A DNA stretch of 64,000 bases from Pseudomonas sp. FP2335 (GTDB lineage: Bacteria; Pseudomonadota; Gammaproteobacteria; Pseudomonadales; Pseudomonadaceae): contig NZ_CP117437.1 in assembly GCF_030687535.1 (NCBI RefSeq), positions 3,059,501 to 3,123,500 on the forward strand, written 5' to 3'. Shown one piece after another: positions 1 to 6,837 of the stretch. The notes beneath the pieces were generated by a model. The model saw nothing but the letters and a program-made list of their open reading frames with translations. It searched no databases and had not been told where the DNA came from. Made by a program: the position numbers and the translations under genes. Positions within the stretch are counted from its first letter, which is position 1. The number at the start of each line of letters is the position of its first letter.

Positions 1-115
1 AGAAGAACACGACGGACCATTTGCCTTTCAGGTCAGCGTCAGACACATCTACGAAGTTGCCGTTTTTGTATGCGGTAGCTTTGAACGGTTTTACTTGGCT
101 GTTGATGATAGGCAT
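1..115 (-). CDS. ahpC: Alkyl hydroperoxide reductase subunit C (peroxiredoxin), 5' part only
   Basis: The first 38 residues are visible and the gene runs off the left edge. The start MPIINSQVKPFKATAYKNG and the following GKWSVVFF are characteristic of the AhpC peroxiredoxin N-terminus, just before the region that holds the peroxidatic cysteine, which is outside the window. AhpC reduces hydrogen peroxide and organic peroxides in the cytoplasm using AhpF. The ATG is preceded by a GGAG ribosome site about 8 bases upstream. The upstream gap holds an OxyR-like site, in keeping with known OxyR control of ahpC. Identity is confident although the piece is short. Confidence 0.85.
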   Translation of the reverse strand, partial: MPIINSQVKPFKATAYKNGNFVDVSDADLKGKWSVVFF

Positions 116-205
116 CGTTGACTCTCCGTCAGGGGTTAAGAAGTTGATGAAGTGAATCCTACCCAGTCTCTGGGCCGATGGCTCATTGGCAAACCTGATG
201 CTCGC

Positions 206-222
206 GATTGGCTTTGTCTATC
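206..222. promoter_or_regulatory. Possible OxyR-binding half-site pair upstream of ahpC
   Basis: GATTG-N7-CTATC on the plus strand, an imperfect match to the ATAG-N7-CTAT core used by OxyR. It lies about 90 bases upstream of the ahpC start. A possible -10 (TAGGAT, minus strand, 161-156) lies between it and the gene without a good -35, as expected for an activated promoter. Only one 17-base core is visible. This is an inference from motif and context. Confidence 0.4.
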
Positions 223-248
223 AGCTAACCGTATTAATAGAAGAAATC

Positions 249-1181
249 TTAAAGCAGCGGCTGCGTTGCCAGGGTCATCCCGAGAAAGGGTGTCGCTTCA
301 ACATAGCGCATGGCGGATTTCATGTCGCTCCAGCCGACGTAACTCATCAACGACTTCAAATCCCAGCCGCTGCGATGGGCCCAGGTCGCAAAGCCACGGC
401 GCAATGAGTGGCTGGTGTACGCGTCGGCTGCAATACCCGCACGCTCCAACGCCTGGCGCAACAATGGAATTACGCTGTTGGGGTGCAACCCCTCCTCGCT
501 CAGGTTGCCCCAGCGATCAATCCCGCGAAAAACCGGGCCACGCACCAGCGCCGAAGCGCTGAGCCACTCGCTGTAGGCCTGCACCGGGCATAGGCGCAGC
601 AACGCTGGGGTCTGATAGGTCTTGCCAAGGTTGTCCCGATCACTTTTGCTGCGCGGCAGATACAGGCTGATGCCGGCGCCGGGGGTGGCCTGCACGTGTT
701 CGATCGCCAGGCGGCAGAGTTCATCACTGCGAAAGCCACGCCAGAAGCCCAACAGAATCAGCGCAGTGTCGCGTTTGGCGCGTAACAGCCGTGGTTGATC
801 GTGGTCTTGAGCGGCGGCTTGCGCTTGAGTCGCCAGAGACGCCACCACCTGTTCCAGGTGCTTTAGCTGCAGTGGCTCGGCCTGTTTCTCTTGTGCCGGA
901 TGCACGGCACGAATCCCCTTGAGCACCTTGCGAACCACCGGCGCTTTTGTCGGGTCAGGAAAGCCCTGGCTCGTATGCCACTGCGCCAATGCCGAGAGGC
1001 GCAGCTTCAAGGTGTTGATCGCCAGCACACCGGCATGCGCGACCAGGTAGCGCGCCACGCTGTCACTGGTGGCTGGCAGGAATCCGCCCCAGCTCACTTC
1101 GAAATGCTCGATGGCTGCGCGATAGCTGCGCCGCGTGTTGTCGCGGGTGGCGGCATTTAGATAACGGTCCAGATCGCTCAT
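249..1181 (-). CDS. Tyrosine recombinase (site-specific integrase family)
   Basis: A 310-aa protein with the tyrosine recombinase layout: an N-terminal SAM-like core-binding domain (about 1-100) and a C-terminal catalytic domain. The expected catalytic residues are visible: R151 (GFRSDEL), K179 (PRSKSD), H258 and R261 in HSLRRGF, W284 in GWSD (this position is His or Trp in the family) and the nucleophile Y293 (MRYVEA). It therefore looks active. It sits alone on the chromosome, divergent from a KfrA-like gene, with no obvious phage or att site beside it, so it may be a domesticated recombinase. Its substrate cannot be told from sequence. The start is an ATG; the 170-bp gap to the next gene holds two palindromes. 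Confidence 0.85.
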   Translation of the reverse strand: MSDLDRYLNAATRDNTRRSYRAAIEHFEVSWGGFLPATSDSVARYLVAHAGVLAINTLKLRLSALAQWHTSQGFPDPTKAPVVRKVLKGIRAVHPAQEKQAEPLQLKHLEQVVASLATQAQAAAQDHDQPRLLRAKRDTALILLGFWRGFRSDELCRLAIEHVQATPGAGISLYLPRSKSDRDNLGKTYQTPALLRLCPVQAYSEWLSASALVRGPVFRGIDRWGNLSEEGLHPNSVIPLLRQALERAGIAADAYTSHSLRRGFATWAHRSGWDLKSLMSYVGWSDMKSAMRYVEATPFLGMTLATQPLL

Positions 1182-1203
1182 GGGAAGCCTATTCGTACCG
1201 CTT

Positions 1204-1215
1204 GCGTATGTACGC
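1204..1215. promoter_or_regulatory. Palindrome GCGTA-TG-TACGC, candidate operator
   Basis: Perfect 5-bp inverted repeat around TG, 23 bases upstream of the recombinase start. It contains GTATGTA, the same heptamer as the left arm of the larger palindrome at 1303-1318, so both may be bound by one protein. Confidence 0.35.
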
Positions 1216-1302
1216 GCGGCTAAAACGTCGATGACACGGGATAATACGCCAATATCCCATCTGTTAATTGATGAATTTCAACGGGTTTTTATTCGTGATA
1301 AG

Positions 1303-1318
1303 GTATGTATCTACATAC
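1303..1318. promoter_or_regulatory. Palindrome GTATGTA-TC-TACATAC, candidate KfrA-type operator
   Basis: Perfect 7-bp inverted repeat with a 2-bp centre, ending 33 bases before the kfrA-like start. KfrA proteins of plasmids bind inverted repeats overlapping their own promoter and repress themselves, so autoregulation is the natural reading. The binding itself is inferred. Confidence 0.5.
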
Positions 1319-1351
1319 TACGTACCACAGTACTAAATCGACGGAGACCCC

Positions 1352-2359
1352 ATGGCGCGCGGCGGCATTAATAAGGCAGTAGTTCAAACGGCACGCTTGG
1401 CGATTCTGGCTCGCGGCGAGAACCCCAGCATCGACGCTGTGCGCATCGAGATGGGCAATACCGGTTCGAAAACCACGATTCATCGTTATCTGAAGGAGCT
1501 GGACGAAAGCGAAAGCCGCCAGACCATCACCCAGGCCCCTATCGACGATGAGCTGGGCGAACTGGTGGCACGCCTGGCCCAGCGCCTGAAAGAAAAAGCC
1601 CAGGAGCCCATCGACCTGGCCCAGGCCCAGTTCGAGCAGCAGAAAACCGCCCTGCTCGCCCAGCTGGAAGCACTGGAAGAGGCCCACAGCCAGCTCAAGC
1701 AACAATTCGACATCCAAGCCGCCGCCCTGGCCGAAGAAAGCGCCGCGCTGCAAACCGCCAGTAGCAGCCTGCAGACCGAGCAGACCCGCAATGCCGGCCT
1801 GAGCCAGGCGTGTAGCGATTACGAGTTGCGCATTAACGACAAGGACGAGCAGATCCGCTCACTGGAAGACAAACACCTGCACGCGCGCGATGCGTTGGAG
1901 CATTACCGCAATGCGGTCAAGGATCAGCGCGAACAGGAACAGCGGCGCCATGAAGGTCAACTGCAACAGGTCCAGGCTGAATTGCGCCAGGCCCAGCAGA
2001 GCGCCATGGTGCGCCAGGATGAAATCACTCAACTGCATCGGGACAATGAGCGCCTGTTGATTGAGCAGCGCGTCATAACAAAGGAACTGACGGCACTGCA
2101 GGAGCAAGCGCGCAAAGACCAGGTCGAGCAACTAAAACTGAGCGATCAGGTGAGCGTGATAGAGAGTGAGCGCACCTTGCTTCAGGAGCGCCTGCGCGTT
2201 GCCGTGCTGGATAGCCAGTCCCGCCAGGAGGCCCTGACCGGATACCAGCACGCCAATAAGGCCCTGGAACTGGACCTTATCAAGGCCCAGGCGAGTATCG
2301 AGGCATTGCGCCTGGCGGCAGCCGTTGCAACGACCCCAGAAGCAACGCCAAACGCCTGA
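1352..2359 (+). CDS. KfrA-like DNA-binding protein with long coiled coil
   Basis: A 335-aa protein. Residues about 4-110 resemble the KfrA N-terminal DNA-binding domain (helix-turn-helix around GNTGSKTTIHRYLKEL), and the rest to about residue 320 is almost entirely Gln/Glu/Arg/Ala-rich coiled coil. Plasmid KfrA proteins act as autorepressors and contribute to plasmid stability; chromosomal relatives are poorly understood. The ATG has an upstream GGAG and a palindrome typical of an autoregulated gene. The stop codon abuts the convergent gor stop, the two forming TGATCA. Divergent pairing with a tyrosine recombinase suggests former plasmid or island origin, which is inference. Confidence 0.75.
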   Translation: MARGGINKAVVQTARLAILARGENPSIDAVRIEMGNTGSKTTIHRYLKELDESESRQTITQAPIDDELGELVARLAQRLKEKAQEPIDLAQAQFEQQKTALLAQLEALEEAHSQLKQQFDIQAAALAEESAALQTASSSLQTEQTRNAGLSQACSDYELRINDKDEQIRSLEDKHLHARDALEHYRNAVKDQREQEQRRHEGQLQQVQAELRQAQQSAMVRQDEITQLHRDNERLLIEQRVITKELTALQEQARKDQVEQLKLSDQVSVIESERTLLQERLRVAVLDSQSRQEALTGYQHANKALELDLIKAQASIEALRLAAAVATTPEATPNA

Positions 2360-3718
2360 TCAGTCCGCCACAGGCGTGCGCATGGTGACGAATTCTTCCG
2401 CCGCCGTAGGATGCACGCCGATGGTCTCATCGAAATGCCGCTTGGTCGCGCCGGCCTTGAGCGCGATCGCCAAGCCTTGCACGATCTCGCCGGCATCCGG
2501 GCCGACCATATGGCAGCCCAGCACCTTGTCGGTGTCGGCGTCGACCACCAGTTTCATCAAGGTTTTCTCCTGGCACTCGGTCAGGGTCAATTTCATCGGC
2601 CGGAAGCGGCTTTCGAAGACTTGCACCTTGTGGCCGTTTTGCTTCGCCTCTTCTTCCGTCAACCCTACGGTGCCAATGTTCGGCAGGCTGAACACTGCCG
2701 TCGGAATCATTGCGTAATCCACCGCGCGGTACTGCTCCGGCTTGAACAAGCGCCGTGCGACTGCCATGCCTTCAGCCAGGGCAACCGGCGTCAGTTGCAC
2801 ACGGCCGATCACATCGCCAATAGCCAGGATTGAAGGGTCGGCGGTCTGGTACAGGTCATCCACTTCGACGAAGCCACGCTTGTCGAGTTTGACGCCGGTG
2901 TTTTCCAGGCCCAGGTTGTCCAGCATCGGGCGACGACCAGTGGCATAGAACACGCAATCGGCTTCGAGTACGCGCCCGTCTTTCAGGGTGGCCTTTAGGC
3001 TGCCATCGGCTTGCTTGTCGATGCGCTCGATGTCGGCATTGAACTGCAGATCCAGGCCGCGCTTGGTCAGTTCTTCCTTCAAGTGCGTACGCACTGCGCC
3101 GTCAAAGCCGCGCAAGAACAGGTCGCCGCGATACAGCAGCGAAGTTTTCGCACCCAGACCGTGGAAAATGCCCGCGAATTCAACGGCGATATAACCACCG
3201 CCAACGACCAACACGCGCTTGGGCAGCTCTTTGAGGAAGAACGCTTCATTGGAGCCAATGGCATGCTCGCGCCCCGGGATTTCCGGGATCTGCGGCCAGC
3301 CGCCCGTGGCGATCAGGATGTGCTTGGCGGTGAAGCGCTCGCCATTTATTTCCACCTGATGCGGATCAATCAGTCGCGCATGCCCTTCATGCAAGGTCAC
3401 GCCACTGTTGACCAGCAGGTTGCGGTAGATGCCATTGAGGCGATTGATCTCGCGATCTTTATTCGCGATCAGTGTCGCCCAATCAAAATTTGCTTCGCCC
3501 AACGACCAGCCAAAACCACTGGCCTGCTCGAAGTCCTCGGAAAAATGCGCGCCGTACACCAACAGTTTTTTCGGCACGCAGCCCACGTTTACGCAGGTGC
3601 CACCCAGGTAGCGGCTTTCCGCAACGGCCACTTTGGCGCCAAACCCCGCAGCAAAACGCGCAGCGCGAACACCGCCGGAACCGGCACCAATTACATACAG
3701 ATCAAAATCGTAGGCCAT
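2360..3718 (-). CDS. gor: Glutathione-disulfide reductase
   Basis: A 452-aa FAD-dependent pyridine nucleotide-disulfide oxidoreductase, the usual length for Gor. Visible are the FAD-binding GAGSGG (11-16), the redox-active disulfide in [12 protein letters not shown] (C42 and C47), the NADPH-binding [10 protein letters not shown], and the C-terminal GVHPTAAEE with catalytic H436 and E441. It reduces oxidised glutathione with NADPH in the cytoplasm. The chosen ATG gives [11 protein letters not shown] with a GAGGAG ribosome site; an in-frame upstream start would add seven residues with no family support. Confidence 0.95.
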   Translation of the reverse strand: MAYDFDLYVIGAGSGGVRAARFAAGFGAKVAVAESRYLGGTCVNVGCVPKKLLVYGAHFSEDFEQASGFGWSLGEANFDWATLIANKDREINRLNGIYRNLLVNSGVTLHEGHARLIDPHQVEINGERFTAKHILIATGGWPQIPEIPGREHAIGSNEAFFLKELPKRVLVVGGGYIAVEFAGIFHGLGAKTSLLYRGDLFLRGFDGAVRTHLKEELTKRGLDLQFNADIERIDKQADGSLKATLKDGRVLEADCVFYATGRRPMLDNLGLENTGVKLDKRGFVEVDDLYQTADPSILAIGDVIGRVQLTPVALAEGMAVARRLFKPEQYRAVDYAMIPTAVFSLPNIGTVGLTEEEAKQNGHKVQVFESRFRPMKLTLTECQEKTLMKLVVDADTDKVLGCHMVGPDAGEIVQGLAIALKAGATKRHFDETIGVHPTAAEEFVTMRTPVAD

Positions 3719-3774
3719 TTCACTCTCCTCGGCAGGCAATCAGCATACCGACTTACATGGGACTGAAAAACGAA

Positions 3775-3796
3775 AAAGCCACCCTAAGGTGGCTTT
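3775..3796 (-). terminator. Rho-independent terminator of galU
   Basis: AAAGCCACC-CTAA-GGTGGCTTT, a perfect 9-bp stem followed on the minus strand by a T run, about 30 bases past the galU stop. Its symmetrical A/T flanks could also stop plus-strand transcripts. Confidence 0.8.
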
Positions 3797-3824
3797 CTCT
3801 TGAAACAGGTTTGGCAACCGTGGA

Positions 3825-4664
3825 TCAGTAAGCCTTGCCAGTCTTGTAGAAGTGCTCGTAGCAGAAGTTGGTTGCTTCGATGTAGCCTTCAGCACCACCG
3901 CAGTCGAAACGACGACCTTTGAACTTGTAGGCAATCACGCAACCGTCTTTGGCTTGCTTGAGCAAGGCGTCAGTGATCTGGATTTCGCCGCCCTTACCTG
4001 GCTCGGTCTCTTCGATCAGCTTGAAGATATCCGGGGTCAGGATGTAACGGCCGATGATCGCCAGGTTCGACGGGGCATCTTCCGGCGCTGGTTTTTCAAC
4101 CATGTCGCGTACGCGGATCAGGCCATCACCAATGTCGTCGCCGGCAATTACACCGTACTTGTTGGTTTCTTGAGGATCAACTTCTTGAACGGCAACGATA
4201 GTGCAACGGTATTTCTGGTAGAGCTTGACCATCTGGGTCAGCACGCCATCACCTTCCAGGTTGACGCACAGGTCATCCGCCAGGACCACGGCGAACGGTT
4301 CGTCACCGATCAGCGGGCGGCCGGTCAGGATGGCGTGGCCGAGGCCTTTCATCTGGGTCTGACGGGTGTAGGAGAACGAGCACTCATCCAGCAGCTTACG
4401 GATACCAACCAGGTATTTTTCCTTGTCGGTGCCTTTGATCTGGTTTTCCAGCTCGTAGCTGATGTCGAAGTGGTCTTCCAGTGCGCGTTTGCCGCGACCG
4501 GTCACGATGGAGATTTCGTTCAGGCCGGCATCCAGTGCCTCTTCGACGCCGTACTGAATCAGTGGCTTGTTCACCACCGGCAGCATCTCTTTAGGCATGG
4601 CTTTGGTCGCTGGCAGGAAGCGAGTGCCGTAACCGGCTGCTGGGAACAAGCATTTCTTGATCAT
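3825..4664 (-). CDS. galU: UTP-glucose-1-phosphate uridylyltransferase
   Basis: A 279-aa nucleotidyltransferase, the usual GalU size. The N-terminal signature AAGYGTRFLPATKAMPKEML (residues 9-28) binds UTP, and VLADDLCVN holds the metal-binding aspartate region. It makes UDP-glucose for LPS, exopolysaccharide and trehalose synthesis. The ATG has an AAGGAC ribosome site, a good sigma70-type promoter lies about 40 bases upstream, and a strong terminator follows, so it is probably transcribed alone. Confidence 0.95.
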   Translation of the reverse strand: MIKKCLFPAAGYGTRFLPATKAMPKEMLPVVNKPLIQYGVEEALDAGLNEISIVTGRGKRALEDHFDISYELENQIKGTDKEKYLVGIRKLLDECSFSYTRQTQMKGLGHAILTGRPLIGDEPFAVVLADDLCVNLEGDGVLTQMVKLYQKYRCTIVAVQEVDPQETNKYGVIAGDDIGDGLIRVRDMVEKPAPEDAPSNLAIIGRYILTPDIFKLIEETEPGKGGEIQITDALLKQAKDGCVIAYKFKGRRFDCGGAEGYIEATNFCYEHFYKTGKAY

Positions 4665-4704
4665 ATAAGTCCTTACAAAGGGCTGTGCGTACGGAATTCG
4701 GCGC

Positions 4705-4733
4705 AGTCTAATCAGGCCGCAGCCACCTTACAA
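4705..4733 (-). promoter_or_regulatory. Predicted sigma70 promoter of galU
   Basis: On the minus strand: -35 TTGTAA (4733-4728), 17-bp spacer, -10 TAGACT (4710-4705), giving a leader of about 34 bases before galU. The rest of the 308-bp gap (4665-4972) shows no further gene; a promoter for the 61-aa gene on the other side must lie there but none stands out. Confidence 0.5.
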
Positions 4734-4972
4734 TGGGTCCTGCTGGCGTTGCGATGTCATCATAGAGAAAAAATCCCGACGTAAGTTCCACTTATCTTAC
4801 AAAGAGCCCCCTCACCAGCAGTGAAAAAGCGGCTGGCGCCCCAGTATTTCTTGGGCCTGCATCCTATTTAGCACGTTTTTGCCCCTTGGACACTGACCGG
4901 CAATAACATGCGCGGCCCCGCGACATTTGGCGCTATCATTAGGCCCTTGAACCATACCCCCGAGATTGATAG

Positions 4973-5158
4973 ATGTCAGAACCAAAAGGCGTAAACGGCT
5001 ACCTGATCACCCAACGTGCGGACGGCTGGCACTTGATCAACTTTCATGGCGACAGCGTCGCGGGCGCATTTGCCACCGAAAGCCAAGCGATCGCGGTAGC
5101 GGAAGTGTTTGTGGATGAAGCGGGCCATGCGTCCAGCAAGCGACCGAAGGGCAAGTAA
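4973..5158 (+). CDS. Conserved small hypothetical protein, 61 aa
   Basis: A small soluble protein with no signal peptide or membrane segment (MSEPKGVNGYLITQRADGWH to the basic tail KRPKGK). No function is recognised. It is accepted as a gene because it has its own ATG in a clear intergenic position, codon use like its neighbours, and a strong terminator 14 bases after its stop. The ribosome site is weak. Confidence 0.6.
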   Translation: MSEPKGVNGYLITQRADGWHLINFHGDSVAGAFATESQAIAVAEVFVDEAGHASSKRPKGK

Positions 5159-5171
5159 GCTGCAAGGCCCT

Positions 5172-5208
5172 GCACAAAAAAGCCCCGCTGAGCGGGGCTT
5201 TTTTGTGC
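5172..5208. terminator. Strong bidirectional terminator
   Basis: AAAAAAGCCCCGC-TGA-GCGGGGCTTTTTT, a 13-bp stem extended outside by GCAC/GTGC. It ends the 61-aa gene and could stop transcription from either side. Confidence 0.85.
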
Positions 5209-5686
5209 GCATTCATTTTTCACAATCCAAGAATTTTATCACTCACGGCCTAGCGTCAGTTTGATAAAACTGCATGAGCCATTATTGTTTTCACAAGTCC
5301 GTAATCCCAGTCTTACAGCCAACGAAAAAAAACAAAACGCCCTCACCAATTGCAATGTAGTAAAAATCCTACAGATGGATTTTAAGTTTTGGCAAATAGC
5401 CACATCCCTCTTACACATTCCGACATATTCAGGCCACGCCATTAGGCGAATCGGGCGACTTACTTTTTCAAGTGCAGCTCCAATAATTGCCGTGCTTTGA
5501 ACAAACCCAGAACTGGCAATGCAATTAGTTGAAAAAAGCAATTTTTCATACTGATGCCGAGGGATGGCCCGAAGCAGTAACACCCGTTTGACAATGGCGC
5601 TGACCATTGTTTCAAGCCTGGAAGGTCCTGCCCGCAACTGCGAAAGGATTTATTCATGACACTTACTAATAGATGGGTCTTTGCAA
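5209..5686. other. AT-rich gap upstream of the fimbrial operon
   Basis: About 480 bp of lower GC than its surroundings with no convincing gene. Near its right end is a perfect inverted repeat ACAATGG-CGCTGA-CCATTGT (5591-5610), 77 bases upstream of the major fimbrial subunit, a possible operator. No invertible fim switch with paired repeats was found. The operon promoter should lie here, but no clear -35/-10 pair could be chosen. Confidence 0.45.
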
Positions 5687-6208
5687 ATGAAAATTGAAAT
5701 GAGAACTACGTTGTTGGCAATCAGTCTGCTCGCAGGTTCGATCGCCACTGCTCAAGCGGCGGATGGAACCGTTACATTTTACGGCTCTGTTCACTCCGGC
5801 GCCTGCTCTATCAAGCCTGAGTCCGTAGATCAATCCGTGAACTTGGGTGCCATTGCCAAGCACCAATTGCAAGATGGTGGAAGATCCAATGCCCGTCCTG
5901 TGTTGATCGAACTTGAAGGCTGCGATTTGACCGGCCTTACCGACAACACCGTGACCACGACGTTCACGGCTGCGCCATCAACCGCAGTGCCGGGAGCGAT
6001 CGGTACAGTCGGGGGAGCGGGCAACATTGGCATCATGATGACACATGGTGGCGACGTTATTGAACTGGGCAAGCCAACTACCCCGCAGGCCATTGTCGCT
6101 GGTGATAACACGTTGCAATTCGGTGCCTATGTACAAGGTGCAGCTACGGGCGCCATCGTCCCTGGTGATTTCACCGCAGTCACCAATTTCACCCTGGCTT
6201 ACCAGTAA
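5687..6208 (+). CDS. Type 1-like fimbrial major subunit
   Basis: A 173-aa pilin with a signal peptide ending at TAQA-ADG (about residue 24). The mature part has the chaperone-usher pilin pattern: an N-terminal donor-strand segment (GTVTFYGSV), a disulfide pair (GACSIKP and LEGCDLTG), and a C-terminal beta strand ending AVTNFTLAYQ. As the first gene of the operon and the best match to a structural pilin it is probably the major rod subunit. The ATG at 5687 was chosen over an upstream TTG; the ribosome site is weak either way, and an internal ATG at 5699 is possible. Confidence 0.85.
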   Translation: MKIEMRTTLLAISLLAGSIATAQAADGTVTFYGSVHSGACSIKPESVDQSVNLGAIAKHQLQDGGRSNARPVLIELEGCDLTGLTDNTVTTTFTAAPSTAVPGAIGTVGGAGNIGIMMTHGGDVIELGKPTTPQAIVAGDNTLQFGAYVQGAATGAIVPGDFTAVTNFTLAYQ

Positions 6209-6263
6209 GTGTTTCCCCCGCTACTTATATGTATGTGGCGGGGGTATTTGGCGGGAGATTACG

Positions 6264-6818
6264 GTGAACACATTCATACACCGCGCTATTGCCACTTCAC
6301 TGCTGATGTTCATCTGCCCTGTTGTCTTTGCACAAGGTCAAGGCGATGGGATCGTCACATTAGGTGGAAACGTTGTTGATTCTGCCTGCGGGTTGGAATT
6401 GTCCAGTATCGATCAAACGATTGACATGCCTGCGGAACCCATCGGCCGACTCTTGAGAAATTCGCTGGGCGCGCCACACCCCTTCCAGCTGCGCTTGGTC
6501 AACTGTTCACTGACTCGCCCTGATCCCAATCGCCCCGGTGCAACGTTGCCTGACTGGGAGCATATGCGCGTGACGTTTGACGGAGACCGCGACAGAGACG
6601 GCCGTTCCTTCGCCACGTCAGGCTTATCCCAAGGCGTGGCCTTGCATATTTGGGATTCCTTGGGTCAAGAGAGCGTGCCAGGCGAGCGGATGCCTCCACA
6701 TCCGTTGAAAGAAGGCGACATGACGCTGAACTACACGCTTCGCCTGGTCGGCAACGGACTGCAGGTTTTGCCTGGCGCCCACACGGCTGCGGTGCGGTTC
6801 AAGTTGGAATACTTTTGA
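6264..6818 (+). CDS. Fimbrial minor subunit
   Basis: A 184-aa secreted pilin-fold protein. The GTG start is supported by GGGAG seven bases upstream and gives a proper signal peptide (MNTFIHRAIATSLLMFICPV then FAQGQ). The mature part shows the pilin pattern GDGIVTLGGNVVDSACGLE, a second cysteine in LVNCSLT, and the C-terminal beta strand AAVRFKLEYF. It lies between the major subunit and the usher, where anchor or initiator subunits often sit. It resembles the gene at 10215 in sequence pattern (SSIDQTIDM versus TSMHQTIDL), so the two are probably related by duplication. Confidence 0.8.
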   Translation: MNTFIHRAIATSLLMFICPVVFAQGQGDGIVTLGGNVVDSACGLELSSIDQTIDMPAEPIGRLLRNSLGAPHPFQLRLVNCSLTRPDPNRPGATLPDWEHMRVTFDGDRDRDGRSFATSGLSQGVALHIWDSLGQESVPGERMPPHPLKEGDMTLNYTLRLVGNGLQVLPGAHTAAVRFKLEYF

Positions 6819-6837
6819 ACATTGATGGATTGCTTTC

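Noticed and set aside
249..1181. The recombinase at 249 as integrase of the prophage
   Set aside because: It lies 35 kb away across ordinary chromosomal genes, and the prophage's own integrase is expected at its other end beyond 64 kb.
5239..5637. 132-aa minus-strand frame in the gap before the fimbrial operon
   Set aside because: No ribosome site, odd composition and no protein pattern; the gap is AT rich so chance frames are expected.
5209..5686. Invertible fim-type phase switch
   Set aside because: Only one short inverted repeat with a 6-bp centre was found; no pair of distant inverted repeats and no adjacent fim recombinase.
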